Made by a program: the position numbers and the translations under genes. From Arenibacter algicola (GTDB taxonomy: Bacteria; Bacteroidota; Bacteroidia; Flavobacteriales; Flavobacteriaceae), in NCBI RefSeq assembly GCF_000733925.1, contig NZ_JPOO01000001.1, positions 1,240,001 through 1,304,000 of the forward strand: 64,000 bases of DNA, given 5' to 3'. Shown one piece after another: positions 8,243 to 17,219 of the stretch (the stretch's first letter is position 1; each line of letters opens with the position of its first letter). Under the pieces are notes generated by a model. That model was given only the letters and a program-made list of their open reading frames with translations. It searched no databases and was not told the DNA's origin.

Positions 8243-9479
8243 TAGAAATTGCGGTGGTTATTACAAAAAATAAAAATAATAAGGTTAGTTCAGGTATAAG
8301 ATCCAAAATGCCGGCATCTCTTAAAAAAACATCATAAAAGGCATTTAAGCCCCAATTCATGGGTGATAAATTTGATAGAGTCTGCATAAATTTGGGCATT
8401 ATAAAGACAGGTACCCAAACACCGCCCAATGCCGCCAATATAACCACAAAAGTAGCGCCGAAGGGAGCCGATTGTTCCTGTGTCCTTGCCACGGTTCCCA
8501 AAAGCAATCCAAGGCCAATGGCCGCAAGTCCTGCAAATAAGGCTACGAGGAACAAAAGGGGTATTTTTCCTGTCACGGCAAGGCTGGGAAGGCCTAAGAT
8601 TGGGAATAGATAAACACCTATTCCTAACATTAGCCCAAATTGTATGAGACATACGGCAAGGTATATAACAGTTTTTCCTCCCAATACCGTTAGGTAGGAA
8701 ACAGGGTTTGTTCTTAGACGGACAAAAGTTCCCTGGCTTTTTTCCTTGACCATATTGATAGACAAGGGAACAATGATAAAAAAAATGGCGAACAAGGTCC
8801 ATGCCGGCACGTTGTGCTGTACCGAATTGGGAATTATTTCATCTTCACCAATACTTGGGGTAATTTCTTTAAAGGTTATAAAACTTTCGGTATCAAATAT
8901 CGCTTCGGTTTCATCATCTGTTATTTGCGATTGGAAGGCCTTGTAAATAGTTTGGGTCTCTATTTTAAAGATCATCTTGTCTATTCCATTCTTTATGGAG
9001 TTTTTGAAGGCCATCTGTGTTGCAGGGTCAAAATAAAGTATAACCTCTTTTTTCTCCAAATCCGCTTTTTCAGATTGTGGCGTTTCTTCTTCCAAACCAA
9101 ATTTGGATAGCAAACCTTCTACATTTAGATTCACTTTTTTTTCCAGTTCCGAACTAAGATTGGCCGGGATTACTATGGCCAATTGATACTCGCCTTTGAA
9201 AACTAGTTCTTTGGCCTCGCTGTCCGATTCTTTCCCAATAATATTAAAGGATTGGGACTCTGACAGGCCATCGTATATATTTTTGGAAACCTCGCCCTTG
9301 TCATAGTCCACCCATAGGATGGGAATTTTGTTATCATTGATAGACCTAAAGGTACTATCCTGAATTAAGGTAATGGTGACCACCAATACCAAAGGCATTA
9401 CAAATAAGATGGCCAATCCCCCTATATCCCGGGAGAGCAGTAGTAATTCCTTATATGTGGAGGCCCAAAGTTTATGCAT
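8211..9479 (-). CDS. ABC-2 type transporter permease
   Basis: The 422-residue protein has one N-terminal membrane segment (about residues 19-40), a long periplasmic domain of about 190 residues, then five or six membrane segments at the C-terminal end (FAIFFIIVPLSIN onward). This is the ABC2_membrane_3 layout of drug and lipid exporters. It overlaps the ATPase gene by 8 bases, so the two form one transporter. Position in the pigment operon suggests export or flipping of flexirubin or an intermediate across the inner membrane; that substrate is inferred. Confidence 0.88.
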   Translation of the reverse strand: MHKLWASTYKELLLLSRDIGGLAILFVMPLVLVVTITLIQDSTFRSINDNKIPILWVDYDKGEVSKNIYDGLSESQSFNIIGKESDSEAKELVFKGEYQLAIVIPANLSSELEKKVNLNVEGLLSKFGLEEETPQSEKADLEKKEVILYFDPATQMAFKNSIKNGIDKMIFKIETQTIYKAFQSQITDDETEAIFDTESFITFKEITPSIGEDEIIPNSVQHNVPAWTLFAIFFIIVPLSINMVKEKSQGTFVRLRTNPVSYLTVLGGKTVIYLAVCLIQFGLMLGIGVYLFPILGLPSLAVTGKIPLLFLVALFAGLAAIGLGLLLGTVARTQEQSAPFGATFVVILAALGGVWVPVFIMPKFMQTLSNLSPMNWGLNAFYDVFLRDAGILDLIPELTLLFLFFVITTAISIVYNERKNAV

Positions 9480-10215
9480 GATCTCTAAGTGCTTTTCCGG
9501 TCAAGGTTAAGAAGACGTCTTCTAGATTGTGCGATTCCGGATATTGGGAAATTAGATTTTTAGGGGCTCCTTCAATAATGATCCGGCCATGATCAATAAT
9601 AGCCACTTTTGTACAAAACTGTTCTGCCTCGTTCAAATGATGGGAGGTATAAATAATAGTGGTTCCTTGGGTGTTTAATTTTTTTAAATTTTCAATAATT
9701 ACATTTTTGGATTGTACGTCCACACCAACCGTGGGTTCGTCCAAGAACAAAACTTTGGGGTCGTGCAGGATGCTGGCAATTAAGTTGACACGCCTTTTCA
9801 TACCCCCAGAAAAAGTGTCCAATTTTTTGTTGGAAAACTTTTCCAACCCTAAAACTTCCAAATGAAAATAGATTTTTTCCCTTAATCGCTTCCCTTTTAG
9901 GCCGTACATGCTGCCCAGGTAATATAAATTTTCATAAGCGGTCAGGGTAGGGTAAAGGGCATATTCCTGTGGTACTATACCAATTAATTGTTTTAGTTGG
10001 TTGGCATTCTTTTGAAAGGTTAGTCCGTTGATGGAAAAGCTGCCAGAGGTAGGTTTTATCAAGGAACTTAGCATAGAGATCAGTGTTGTTTTACCTGCCC
10101 CATTGGGCCCTAAAAGCCCAAAAATTTCCCCATCATCTATTTTTAGATCGAGGTCCACCACCGAATATTCCGCGTTATTTTTATATTTTTTGGAGAGATG
10201 GGATATTTGGATCAT
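9472..10215 (-). CDS. ABC transporter ATP-binding protein
   Basis: The 247-residue ATPase has Walker A GPNGAGKTT (about residue 37), the signature FSGGMKRRV, Walker B VLFLDEPTVGVD and the switch His in YTSHH. It is the energy-coupling partner of the permease at 8211, whose gene overlaps this one by 8 bases. The closest families are the drug/lipid exporters of the ABC-2 type. Nothing in the sequence itself fixes the substrate. Confidence 0.92.
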   Translation of the reverse strand: MIQISHLSKKYKNNAEYSVVDLDLKIDDGEIFGLLGPNGAGKTTLISMLSSLIKPTSGSFSINGLTFQKNANQLKQLIGIVPQEYALYPTLTAYENLYYLGSMYGLKGKRLREKIYFHLEVLGLEKFSNKKLDTFSGGMKRRVNLIASILHDPKVLFLDEPTVGVDVQSKNVIIENLKKLNTQGTTIIYTSHHLNEAEQFCTKVAIIDHGRIIIEGAPKNLISQYPESHNLEDVFLTLTGKALRDHA

Positions 10216-10223
10216 GGGCTACC

Positions 10224-11225
10224 TTATATTGCCTTTTTCAGTTTTTTAAAAAAAACTTCCTCTTTATTGGCTATATCTTCTAGAAGGGTGGCCACATGAT
10301 CATATTGATCAACGGCAACGGTATTGCTCCTGTTTTTATATATGCGTGATGCCTCCACTGCAAAATCGCGCCATTGGTCACCGATCAAGGTCATTTCATT
10401 GGAAAGCTCCAAAAGCTGACTGTTGGTCAATAATTTTCCCGCTTCTTGTAAAAATGCGGCATAAATATATCGGAAACCACCGCCTCCGGTACCTATTTCT
10501 TCTTGCATACGTACAATTTGCCCTAAATAATGATTGGCAATTTTAATGCCTTTGGCCTTTGGCCATTTACGAATAAGTTTGGCAATTTTTCGTATTCCCT
10601 TTACCCCAACTACCGGGACGGGCGCCAACATATCCCTACAGGTGTGCTTTATGCCTTTTATAATGGCTTTTTCCAGCTGGAGCTGTTCCGGGAAAGAGGT
10701 AGGATAATAAATATGTCCTTTTGGGGCAAAGGCGCCTTTGGCAAACCTTACTTTTTCCAGTTCTTTTTCGGTAAGTGAGGTAACGGTTTCCATTACGGGG
10801 TCACTTATTAAATAAATACCATCTTTTTTACCATAGACCACCATATTGTGGGCGTTGAAATGGAAGCGATATTCATCGGGAAAGTAGGGTAGGTTGTAAA
10901 CACCTACCTGAAGACCTACCGGATTATTTTTTTGCAGGTTTTCGTCCAATCTGGCCTTGGCGGTTTGGGTATTTCGAAATTTTTCACGCTTTATTTTAAT
11001 TCCGACCCGTTTGGCGAATCGGGTAAAGATAATACCTGGCATTGCCCTATAGGACACCACGGGTGCATGATTAACTTTTAAAAAAGGGATATAGGTAAAC
11101 AAGAGCCCAGAGCCTATTCCAAAAACCATAGGCTCACTTACCGTAAACCCATTGTAAGTCATTAAGTTGGCAACTACACCGTTCTCGCAGTGTGCAGCTT
11201 GCTTATGTTTAAAATCTATTTCCAT
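10224..11225 (-). CDS. BtrH-like protein (BtrH N-terminal domain plus DUF4872)
   Basis: The 333-residue protein looks like the BtrH/DUF4872 family: an N-terminal papain-like fold with the Cys in HCENGVVANLMTYNG (C13), then AHNMVVYGKKDGIYLISDPV with the His and Asp (near residues 131 and 144), and a helical C-terminal part. BtrH of butirosin synthesis moves an acyl group from a carrier protein to an amino group, so the fold can act as an acyl-ACP transferase. In a flexirubin cluster it could transfer an acyl group off one of the two carrier proteins. That role is inference. It ends 8 bases before the ATPase start and begins 3 bases after the small gene at 11229. Confidence 0.8.
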   Translation of the reverse strand: MEIDFKHKQAAHCENGVVANLMTYNGFTVSEPMVFGIGSGLLFTYIPFLKVNHAPVVSYRAMPGIIFTRFAKRVGIKIKREKFRNTQTAKARLDENLQKNNPVGLQVGVYNLPYFPDEYRFHFNAHNMVVYGKKDGIYLISDPVMETVTSLTEKELEKVRFAKGAFAPKGHIYYPTSFPEQLQLEKAIIKGIKHTCRDMLAPVPVVGVKGIRKIAKLIRKWPKAKGIKIANHYLGQIVRMQEEIGTGGGGFRYIYAAFLQEAGKLLTNSQLLELSNEMTLIGDQWRDFAVEASRIYKNRSNTVAVDQYDHVATLLEDIANKEEVFFKKLKKAI

Positions 11226-11228
11226 AGT

Positions 11229-11630
11229 TTAGAGATCGGTACGCTGTAGCTCTTCGATAGTAATATCGAAGACGTCTGCATATTTTTGTAATGTTTTGTT
11301 ATTTAGGTTTTTAAATACGGCAGGTCTAAAATGTCTTTTAACCCTCCACTTCCATATCCCCACGTAGCTCGCAAGGATGGGGAGATCCATTTTGTGGAGT
11401 TCCATATAGTATTCCAAGGGGCTCACCTTGTGGTCCTTTACCCTTTGTTTTGAAGCTGAAATACGCTCGTTTAAAGCCTCTATAGCATTGTTCAGGGCAA
11501 TGGTCTTGGGGCTCCATCCGGTACTTAATTCTGTTGTGTATTCCCCGTTTTCGTCAACGGCATAACAAAGTTCTTTGAAATTGGCCGACTCAAGATTGCT
11601 TTTGTCCTGTGGTACTTCATTCTTTTTCAT
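11229..11630 (-). CDS. Conserved small protein with helix-turn-helix-like C-terminus
   Basis: I do not recognise this 133-residue family. The protein is soluble and basic, with no signal peptide or membrane segment. The C-terminal half (LPILASYVGIWKWRVKRH, then LNNKTLQKYADVFDITIEELQ) has the spacing of a Cro/CI-type helix-turn-helix, where the last part resembles the ADxFxVSxxEL ending of that fold. It is three bases upstream of the BtrH-like gene and is the only candidate DNA-binding protein in the pigment operon. It could also be an adaptor rather than a regulator. Confidence 0.7.
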   Translation of the reverse strand: MKKNEVPQDKSNLESANFKELCYAVDENGEYTTELSTGWSPKTIALNNAIEALNERISASKQRVKDHKVSPLEYYMELHKMDLPILASYVGIWKWRVKRHFRPAVFKNLNNKTLQKYADVFDITIEELQRTDL

Positions 11631-11714
11631 GCCTAAGGTCGTTATAATTTACAGGCCAAGGTTGTTGGCCCATAAAGTTATTAATACAATTTCATATTCG
11701 ATCCGCAGAGGTAA

Positions 11715-12170
11715 CTAAACTTCCTGTATCAGAAAATTTAATATGCAATCTGCCACTAATTCCTTCGCTGTATATATTTTGCATTCCATAGTACATATGC
11801 TAAAATTTCCCGAACTGTAATTGGATAGGAGTTTGGCCTTGGTAGTTAAGGTGTCTCCTGTTCTGGGCAATAAAAAAATGTTTGCCCTTTTAATACCGCT
11901 AATAAAACCAATTACACTATTGCCTTCCCCCTCAAGATCATCAGCCGCAAAGAAATCTTGCCCAACAATTGCGGAACAGGATTGGGCGGCATTTTCTATA
12001 ATCCCTGATTCGGTAAACTTATTGTCCTTTACAAAAATACAATCTTCGGTTACTTTAAATTCGGTAGTCACCGTTTCCTTGTTAAGATCAATTATTTTTG
12101 TAACCATGAGCATTGGCGCTCTATGGGGCAAAAACTTGTGTATGTTTATATGTGAACGCGCTGTATTCAA
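11715..12170 (-). CDS. Hotdog dehydratase-like subunit without active-site His (A)
   Basis: The 151-residue protein has the FabZ/ApeP-type N-terminus LPHRAPMLMVTKIID and the helix ESGIIENAAQS with the Glu and Gln of the dehydratase family in register (E59 and Q63). The GHFPG loop that supplies the catalytic His is missing; residues 40-58 contain no His. It is four bases downstream of a second protein of the same type. Aryl-polyene systems use a dehydratase heterodimer (ApeI with ApeP). This subunit could provide the Glu half, paired with the His-bearing protein at 375. Dehydration of the 3-hydroxyacyl polyene intermediate is the likely role. Confidence 0.82.
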   Translation of the reverse strand: MNTARSHINIHKFLPHRAPMLMVTKIIDLNKETVTTEFKVTEDCIFVKDNKFTESGIIENAAQSCSAIVGQDFFAADDLEGEGNSVIGFISGIKRANIFLLPRTGDTLTTKAKLLSNYSSGNFSICTMECKIYTAKELVADCILNFLIQEV

Positions 12171-12174
12171 TTAA

Positions 12175-12612
12175 TTAGTTTGCCAATACGGTTTTCATTT
12201 CGCTATTTGCCACAATTTTGTCATTGCAGGTTACTTGAATCTTAACCAGGGTTACACCCAAGATCTCATGTAGAATTGTGACGGTTGTTATTAGTTCTTG
12301 ACCTTCGGTAGGCAACTCCACTATTTCGGCCAATTTAATGGCCCCAATATAACCCGTAGGGGCAGGCTCATTTTTTAAGAAATATTGGTACCCCGTGTGA
12401 AGAGCCACAGATTGTGCCATATGTTCAATTAGTCCGGCAGCCATAAATTTATTATTGTAAACAAACAGGTTGGTCGGCGGTGGGGTAAAACCTGTAATCA
12501 CCTTTTCTTCGGAAAAGTGAATTAGCTTGTCTACCATTACAAAAGGTGCCTTTTGGGGAATCAGATCTTCTATAAGCCCTTTGTCGTCTATTGTTTGTTT
12601 TAATAAATTCAT
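12175..12612 (-). CDS. Hotdog dehydratase-like subunit without active-site His (B)
   Basis: The 145-residue protein shares the layout of its neighbour: LIPQKAPFVMVDKLI near the N-terminus and LIEHMAQSVAL with E63 and Q67 at the dehydratase Glu and Gln positions. No His is present between residues 41 and 62, where FabZ has its GHFPG. It is directly attached to darB (no gap) and four bases before the next dehydratase-like gene. Either it is a structural or specificity subunit, or it supplies the Glu side of a mixed active site. One paralogue may serve the polyene and the other the resorcinol chain. Confidence 0.82.
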   Translation of the reverse strand: MNLLKQTIDDKGLIEDLIPQKAPFVMVDKLIHFSEEKVITGFTPPPTNLFVYNNKFMAAGLIEHMAQSVALHTGYQYFLKNEPAPTGYIGAIKLAEIVELPTEGQELITTVTILHEILGVTLVKIQVTCNDKIVANSEMKTVLAN

Positions 12613-13743
12613 TTAACAGACCGTTAGGTATGCATAGGAGTACGAAAACCTAGCACTTTCCGGTACGTGCAACAATATTTTATCTCCCTTATTTAGTTGT
12701 CCTGAACTTACCAATTCTTCAAGCATAACAAAAATTGAAGCAGCACCTACGTTGCCCACCTTGCTCAAATTCATAAACCATTTTTCCCAAGGTATTTCCA
12801 CTCCCTGTTGTTTTAGTTCCTCGTATAAATTTTCCTTAAAATAATAGGAAGAAATATGTGGTAAATAATAGTCAAAATCATCGGTAGTGATATGGTGCTT
12901 TTTCATAGCCATTTTTAGACTGTCCACTCCTTTGCCCAATATGTTTTCTCCTAAGAGTTTAACATCCTGTTTCATGGCAAAAAGTGATTTGTTGGCCCAG
13001 TCTTCGGCCGGATATTCGCTCCATGGTTTTAAATGGCCATTTTCCAATTTATCTGCACCGGCATACATACACGTTTCCATTTCAAAGGCATAGGAATATC
13101 CTTCCATCCATTCAATTTTCAAAGCAGTGCCATTGGGTTCACTTTCCAGTAAAACAGCTCCTGAGCCATCGGAAAGCATCCAGCGTAAAAATTCTTTGTT
13201 AAAGGCCAATATAGGATTTTCTTCCAGCTCCTTAAGGTGCTCTACCTCATTTTCAAAAATATCGGACTTCATCCAGGTCGAGGTTCTTTCCGAACCCGTA
13301 CATACCGCATTATTTACTTGTCCTGCCTTTATGGCCAAAAAACCATATTTTAATGCATTCATTCCTGAACAGCAGGCCCCTGATGGGGAATTAACCTCTA
13401 AATTTCCGTTTTTTAGAAAGCCGTGAACCATAGAAGCGTGAGAGGGCAATATTTGGTCCGGACTACTGGTGCCACAGGAAAGAAGTTCTATATCCTTGGT
13501 CGTAAAAGTATCATCACATAAAAGCTCTATGGCCTCCTTGGTTAGTTGGGCGTTGTTATGGGTAATGTTTCCATTAGCATCTATGGCGTAATATCTCGTC
13601 TTAATTTGATTGTTCCGAAGGACTATACGTCTAGCCTTAGAATTCTTACCATTGATAATGCCCAATTTTTCTTCCATTTGTTCATTGTCAATGGGTTCAT
13701 TAGGTAAGAACTTGGCAATCCTGGTAATATAAACGTCTTTCAT
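12613..13743 (-). CDS. darB: DarB-type KAS III, dialkylresorcinol-forming ketosynthase
   Basis: The 376-residue protein is a KAS III-fold ketosynthase with the triad C125 (in SGACCSGMNALKYGF), H296 (LPHISSY) and N331 (KVGNVGAAS). DarB enzymes join a beta-ketoacyl thioester to a second acyl thioester and close the ring, giving the cyclohexenone or cyclohexanedione that becomes the dialkylresorcinol half of flexirubin. The gene shares one base with darA upstream and abuts the dehydratase-like gene downstream. The C-C-S-G motif and the adjacent DarA make the assignment firm. Confidence 0.93.
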   Translation of the reverse strand: MKDVYITRIAKFLPNEPIDNEQMEEKLGIINGKNSKARRIVLRNNQIKTRYYAIDANGNITHNNAQLTKEAIELLCDDTFTTKDIELLSCGTSSPDQILPSHASMVHGFLKNGNLEVNSPSGACCSGMNALKYGFLAIKAGQVNNAVCTGSERTSTWMKSDIFENEVEHLKELEENPILAFNKEFLRWMLSDGSGAVLLESEPNGTALKIEWMEGYSYAFEMETCMYAGADKLENGHLKPWSEYPAEDWANKSLFAMKQDVKLLGENILGKGVDSLKMAMKKHHITTDDFDYYLPHISSYYFKENLYEELKQQGVEIPWEKWFMNLSKVGNVGAASIFVMLEELVSSGQLNKGDKILLHVPESARFSYSYAYLTVC

Positions 13744-14669
13744 TAACTGTTCTTTAATCTAACGGATGAATAGTATGCTTTATCCCTTTTAATTTTATTG
13801 TACCGGGGTATGTAAGTCGCCAAAAATACAATAAAAACTATTGGAGCTATAGCCCAAATTGCAAATAACAAATAATATTTGAACAAAACCAGTAATTTTT
13901 TTCGTTTCGGATTACCTGTAGGTCCTTTCTTTATAATAAGGTTGGCCCATTTCGTAAATAATACATTACCTCTAATGTCTGTCTGTATAAGTAAGGGTTT
14001 CACTTTAACGGCATCCAATTTTAATAACTCATCCTGTAGATTGTCGTAATCATTGTTTAATAGGGCATTCCGGATAGGCGTTCCAAATTTTTCCGAAGCT
14101 TTTATATCCTCGTCGGAAACCCCCGGTTTTGGAAAAATACCAAGGTATTTGGTTTTTTTTCCGCCTAGCATCCAATGCACTATGGTTATTACGCTTATGT
14201 GATTTATGTGACGGTCTACCAAAGCTATATTGCCCACTAAACGGGCATTACAGGAAACTAGAAGGCGTTTCATTTTTTCCTGTGCCATTAACCACATATT
14301 TCTACAGGCAATTACCGTAACCACGGGTGTTTGGTCCAGTAATTTTTTGGCAACATCAGATTTTAGGAAAGAATTAATGGGTATGGAGGGGGTTAAATAC
14401 CAGACCTGATAACCTAGAATTATGAGATCGTATTTCCTTTCAAGGATATGGGCCTTTGGTGCCTTTAGCTCACATGGTATCTGTAGGAAGGATTCAGGAA
14501 ACGCATCATAAAAATCATCCTGTTTCCATGGAAATTTGTAATCATTTTTGGGACTTATCCTATAATAGGTGATGTTCACATTCTCCCCTTCTATGGAAGT
14601 TGCTAAATTTTGAACAATATCCAATAACTGCCCGGATTGGGAGTAATAAATTATAAGAACTTCTTTCAT
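13743..14669 (-). CDS. darA: DarA-type dialkylresorcinol condensing enzyme / aromatase
   Basis: The 308-residue protein opens with a flavodoxin-like fold: a first strand and flavin loop (EVLIIYYSQSGQLLDIV), then YDLIILGYQVWYLTPSIPINSFL and VVTVIACRNMWLMAQE. The C-terminus has a membrane segment (YYLLFAIWAIAPIVFIVFLATY, about residues 266-287). DarA is needed with DarB for dialkylresorcinol formation and is thought to oxidise the ring to the aromatic resorcinol, which suits a flavin-binding fold. It overlaps darB by one base. A gap of 165 bases with a candidate promoter precedes it, so darA probably heads its own transcript. Confidence 0.9.
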   Translation of the reverse strand: MKEVLIIYYSQSGQLLDIVQNLATSIEGENVNITYYRISPKNDYKFPWKQDDFYDAFPESFLQIPCELKAPKAHILERKYDLIILGYQVWYLTPSIPINSFLKSDVAKKLLDQTPVVTVIACRNMWLMAQEKMKRLLVSCNARLVGNIALVDRHINHISVITIVHWMLGGKKTKYLGIFPKPGVSDEDIKASEKFGTPIRNALLNNDYDNLQDELLKLDAVKVKPLLIQTDIRGNVLFTKWANLIIKKGPTGNPKRKKLLVLFKYYLLFAIWAIAPIVFIVFLATYIPRYNKIKRDKAYYSSVRLKNS

Positions 14670-14758
14670 GGGTAAGCTATTAATCTTCTTTATAATACCA
14701 CCAAGTTTGCCATTTTATCAATATCAAAATGGTCTTTTCTGTGATTTTTAATACGGTT

Positions 14759-14766
14759 CAAATTTA
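14759..14766 (-). promoter_or_regulatory. Candidate -7 element for the darA-darB transcript
   Basis: Read on the minus strand these bases are TAAATTTG, an exact match to the Bacteroidota -7 consensus TAnnTTTG, about 90 bases before the darA start in the largest gap inside the left part of the pigment cluster (14670-14834). I see no convincing TTTG at -33, so the site is a candidate only. Confidence 0.35.
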
Positions 14767-14834
14767 ATTTTAATTTTCAGATCGGTGCCAGATATGGAAA
14801 ATGTAACCAAAACTTAGTGTTATCCTAACCGAAC

Positions 14835-15716
14835 TTAATTTTTTGAACCCCAAAAATCAAAATAGTTGAACCACTGTAAAGGATATTGTTCTATTATCCA
14901 TTCCATACTGTCAATATAATTAGCCAATAATCCTTCGGCATCCCTTTTCTTAAAATCTGCTTTTCTGGCGTAAAGGTGATAATGTTTATTTGTTTCCTTC
15001 ATTACATATACAAACAGAACCGGTACGTTTAATCTGGATCCCATCAAAAAAGGACCGGAAGGAAATTGTGCATTTTCACCTAAAATTGGTGCGGTCATCA
15101 ACTTGGCCGTTGTTGCATATCTATCTCCGGTCATGCAAATTATCTCATTTTTTGCCAATGCCGCATTCATTTCAAAGATATGGGAAAGATCTTCCTGTAG
15201 GATAATAAATTTGGTTGAGGATTTCCTAATATATCTATCAAGGTATTCCTTTATGGCCTTATGCTCCGCATCCGTGGTAAGTAGATTAATAGTGGCATTC
15301 CCTTCCAATTCGTCCAAGAAGAACTCAGCTATTTCAAAGTTGCCCAAATGGGCACTGATCAAAATCCCTCCTTTATTATTGGCCAAGGTTTCGTTTAGAT
15401 GTTCTATTCCGTCAAAATGATAGGTGAACCTATTTCTGAGACCGGAAGAAATTGCTACTTTGTCCAAAATGGTCTGTCCAAATACGTAGTAGCTTTTATA
15501 GATGGATATAATACTTTTTAGGGTGCTGTACTTAAGTCGTTTACGGAAATAATAATAGCTGGACTTAGTGCTTGCGGGGGCAAAAAAGCAAAAATAAAAG
15601 GCGACAAAAAATAGAATAAAATAGGCCGATCCCAATCCAAGCCTTCTAATGAAAAAAACAAAAATCTTATATCCTAAAACTGAACCTCTGGACTTTCCTT
15701 TCCATTGATTTGACAT
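14835..15716 (-). CDS. LpxL-like acyltransferase, flexirubin cluster
   Basis: The 293-residue protein is a lipid A biosynthesis-type acyltransferase with an N-terminal membrane segment (LGSAYFILFFVAFYFCFF, about residues 32-50) and the catalytic HX4E motif in ISAHLGNFEIAEFF. LpxL-type enzymes transfer an acyl chain from acyl-ACP to a hydroxyl group. In flexirubin the polyene carboxylic acid is esterified to the dialkylresorcinol hydroxyl, and this enzyme is the natural candidate for that step: its gene lies between darA and an acyl carrier protein (17 bases away). The substrate assignment is inferred from chemistry and context. Confidence 0.87.
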   Translation of the reverse strand: MSNQWKGKSRGSVLGYKIFVFFIRRLGLGSAYFILFFVAFYFCFFAPASTKSSYYYFRKRLKYSTLKSIISIYKSYYVFGQTILDKVAISSGLRNRFTYHFDGIEHLNETLANNKGGILISAHLGNFEIAEFFLDELEGNATINLLTTDAEHKAIKEYLDRYIRKSSTKFIILQEDLSHIFEMNAALAKNEIICMTGDRYATTAKLMTAPILGENAQFPSGPFLMGSRLNVPVLFVYVMKETNKHYHLYARKADFKKRDAEGLLANYIDSMEWIIEQYPLQWFNYFDFWGSKN

Positions 15717-15733
15717 TTTTTGCGACTAAAATT

Positions 15734-15976
15734 TTAGTTTAATTTCTTCTCTATAAGATCATAAAAGTCTTGTAATGTAATTACATTAATGAAATCTTCC
15801 CCCACCAATTTAACACTAAAGTTAGATTCGATGGCCACTACTAAATCAACAAAATCCAAACTGTCCAATTCAAGCGTTTTCTTTAAATTGGCCATAGGAG
15901 AAATATCATCGGCATCAACTTCAAATTCATCTATAAGAAAGTTGTTTATTTTATCAATAATTACTTCTTTATTCAT
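15734..15976 (-). CDS. Acyl carrier protein, flexirubin cluster (second of two)
   Basis: The 80-residue acidic protein carries the phosphopantetheine Ser in LELDSLDFVDLVVAI. It begins two bases after the end of the ketosynthase gene at 15979 and is followed by the acyltransferase, so it probably delivers a finished acyl chain to one of these two. Compared with the ACP at 5769 the helix II sequence differs (DSLDF versus DSIDA), as expected if each serves different partners. Confidence 0.93.
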   Translation of the reverse strand: MNKEVIIDKINNFLIDEFEVDADDISPMANLKKTLELDSLDFVDLVVAIESNFSVKLVGEDFINVITLQDFYDLIEKKLN

Positions 15977-15978
15977 CT

Positions 15979-17202
15979 TTAATCTTTCACTTTTTTTATT
16001 AGCAATGCTGAATTTGTACCTCCAAATCCAAAAGAATTCGACAAAAATACATCAATTTTTTTATCCAGTGTTTTTCTTACCAGATTTAATTTGGCCGCAT
16101 CTTCGTCAGGATTTTCAAGATTTATATTAGGGGCAATAAACGAATGTTCCATCATCAGCATGGAATAAACAATCTCACTAGCACCCGCCATCCAACATTC
16201 ATGGCCGGTCATGGATTTTGTAGAACTAACAAAGGGACCATTTTCGCCAAAAACAGCAAATATGGCCTTGGCCTCATTGGAATCCCCCACAGGGGTAGAA
16301 GTAGCATGGGCATTAACATAGTCTATTTCCTTGGGCTGTATTTGCGCTTGGTCTATAGCTTTTTTCATGGCCAAGGTAGGTCCATCTACGTTTGGAGTGG
16401 AGATATGGTCTCCATTGGATGAAAACCCATAGCCAATAATTTCTCCTAAAATAACGGCATTCCTTTTTTTAGCGGATTCATAGCTTTCAACTATAAGGGA
16501 TGCTGCTCCGCCGCTAGGTACCAGTCCGTCCCTACTTTTGTCAAATGGGCGTGAAGCCGTCCCGGGTGTTACGTCGTTGACCGAAAATACACCAAGGCCA
16601 TCAAAACTGCCCATGGCCAATTCATTAATTTCTTGGGTTCCGCCACATATTATGCAATCTTGAAGCCCACTTTTTATTAATTGATAGGCAATGCCAATGG
16701 CATGCGACCCACTTGCACATGCAGCGCTTACGGTGAAGTTGATCCCCGTTAATTTGAAAATGGTGGAGAGATTCATGGTTACCGACGAGTTCATGGCCTT
16801 AAAAATAGCGCCTGAACCAACCAAGGTAGTATCTTTCTTTTCCCTTAGTTTGTCTATGGATTCTATAACGGATTTTGCGGTACTATCATTTCCGTATAGT
16901 ACGCCAACTTCATTGTTGTCTATATATTCCTGGGATATACCTGCATTTTTTAAGGCCTCCAAAGTGGCTACATATGCGTAGGCACCTTCCTCGCCCAAAC
17001 TTAGCCGTTGCCTTCTAGTGAGCAGGTCTTTAAGGTCGGGTTCTTCTACCATGCCAGTTAAACAGGAGCGATATCCAAATTCTTTCCGTTTTTCGTCATA
17101 AACAATCCCCGAAGCTCCCTTGTAAAGTGATTCTTTGACTTCGTCCAAGTTTTTTCCTAAACAAGAGTATATTCCCATACCTGTAATTACGACCCTCTTC
17201 AT
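15979..17202 (-). CDS. Beta-ketoacyl-ACP synthase (FabF type), second module
   Basis: The 407-residue enzyme has the triad C162 (SAACASGSHAIG), H299 (NAHATSTPVGD) and H334 (MTGHECWMAG). The HATSTP form is the one usual in FabF proper. It stands between fabG (17 bases) and the second acyl carrier protein (two bases), which makes a compact FabG-KS-ACP extension module, distinct from the KS-chain-length-factor module at 5769-7791. It may extend the alkyl chain for the resorcinol or the polyene; sequence alone does not decide. Confidence 0.9.
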   Translation of the reverse strand: MKRVVITGMGIYSCLGKNLDEVKESLYKGASGIVYDEKRKEFGYRSCLTGMVEEPDLKDLLTRRQRLSLGEEGAYAYVATLEALKNAGISQEYIDNNEVGVLYGNDSTAKSVIESIDKLREKKDTTLVGSGAIFKAMNSSVTMNLSTIFKLTGINFTVSAACASGSHAIGIAYQLIKSGLQDCIICGGTQEINELAMGSFDGLGVFSVNDVTPGTASRPFDKSRDGLVPSGGAASLIVESYESAKKRNAVILGEIIGYGFSSNGDHISTPNVDGPTLAMKKAIDQAQIQPKEIDYVNAHATSTPVGDSNEAKAIFAVFGENGPFVSSTKSMTGHECWMAGASEIVYSMLMMEHSFIAPNINLENPDEDAAKLNLVRKTLDKKIDVFLSNSFGFGGTNSALLIKKVKD

Positions 17203-17219
17203 CTTTCCTAGTGTTATTT

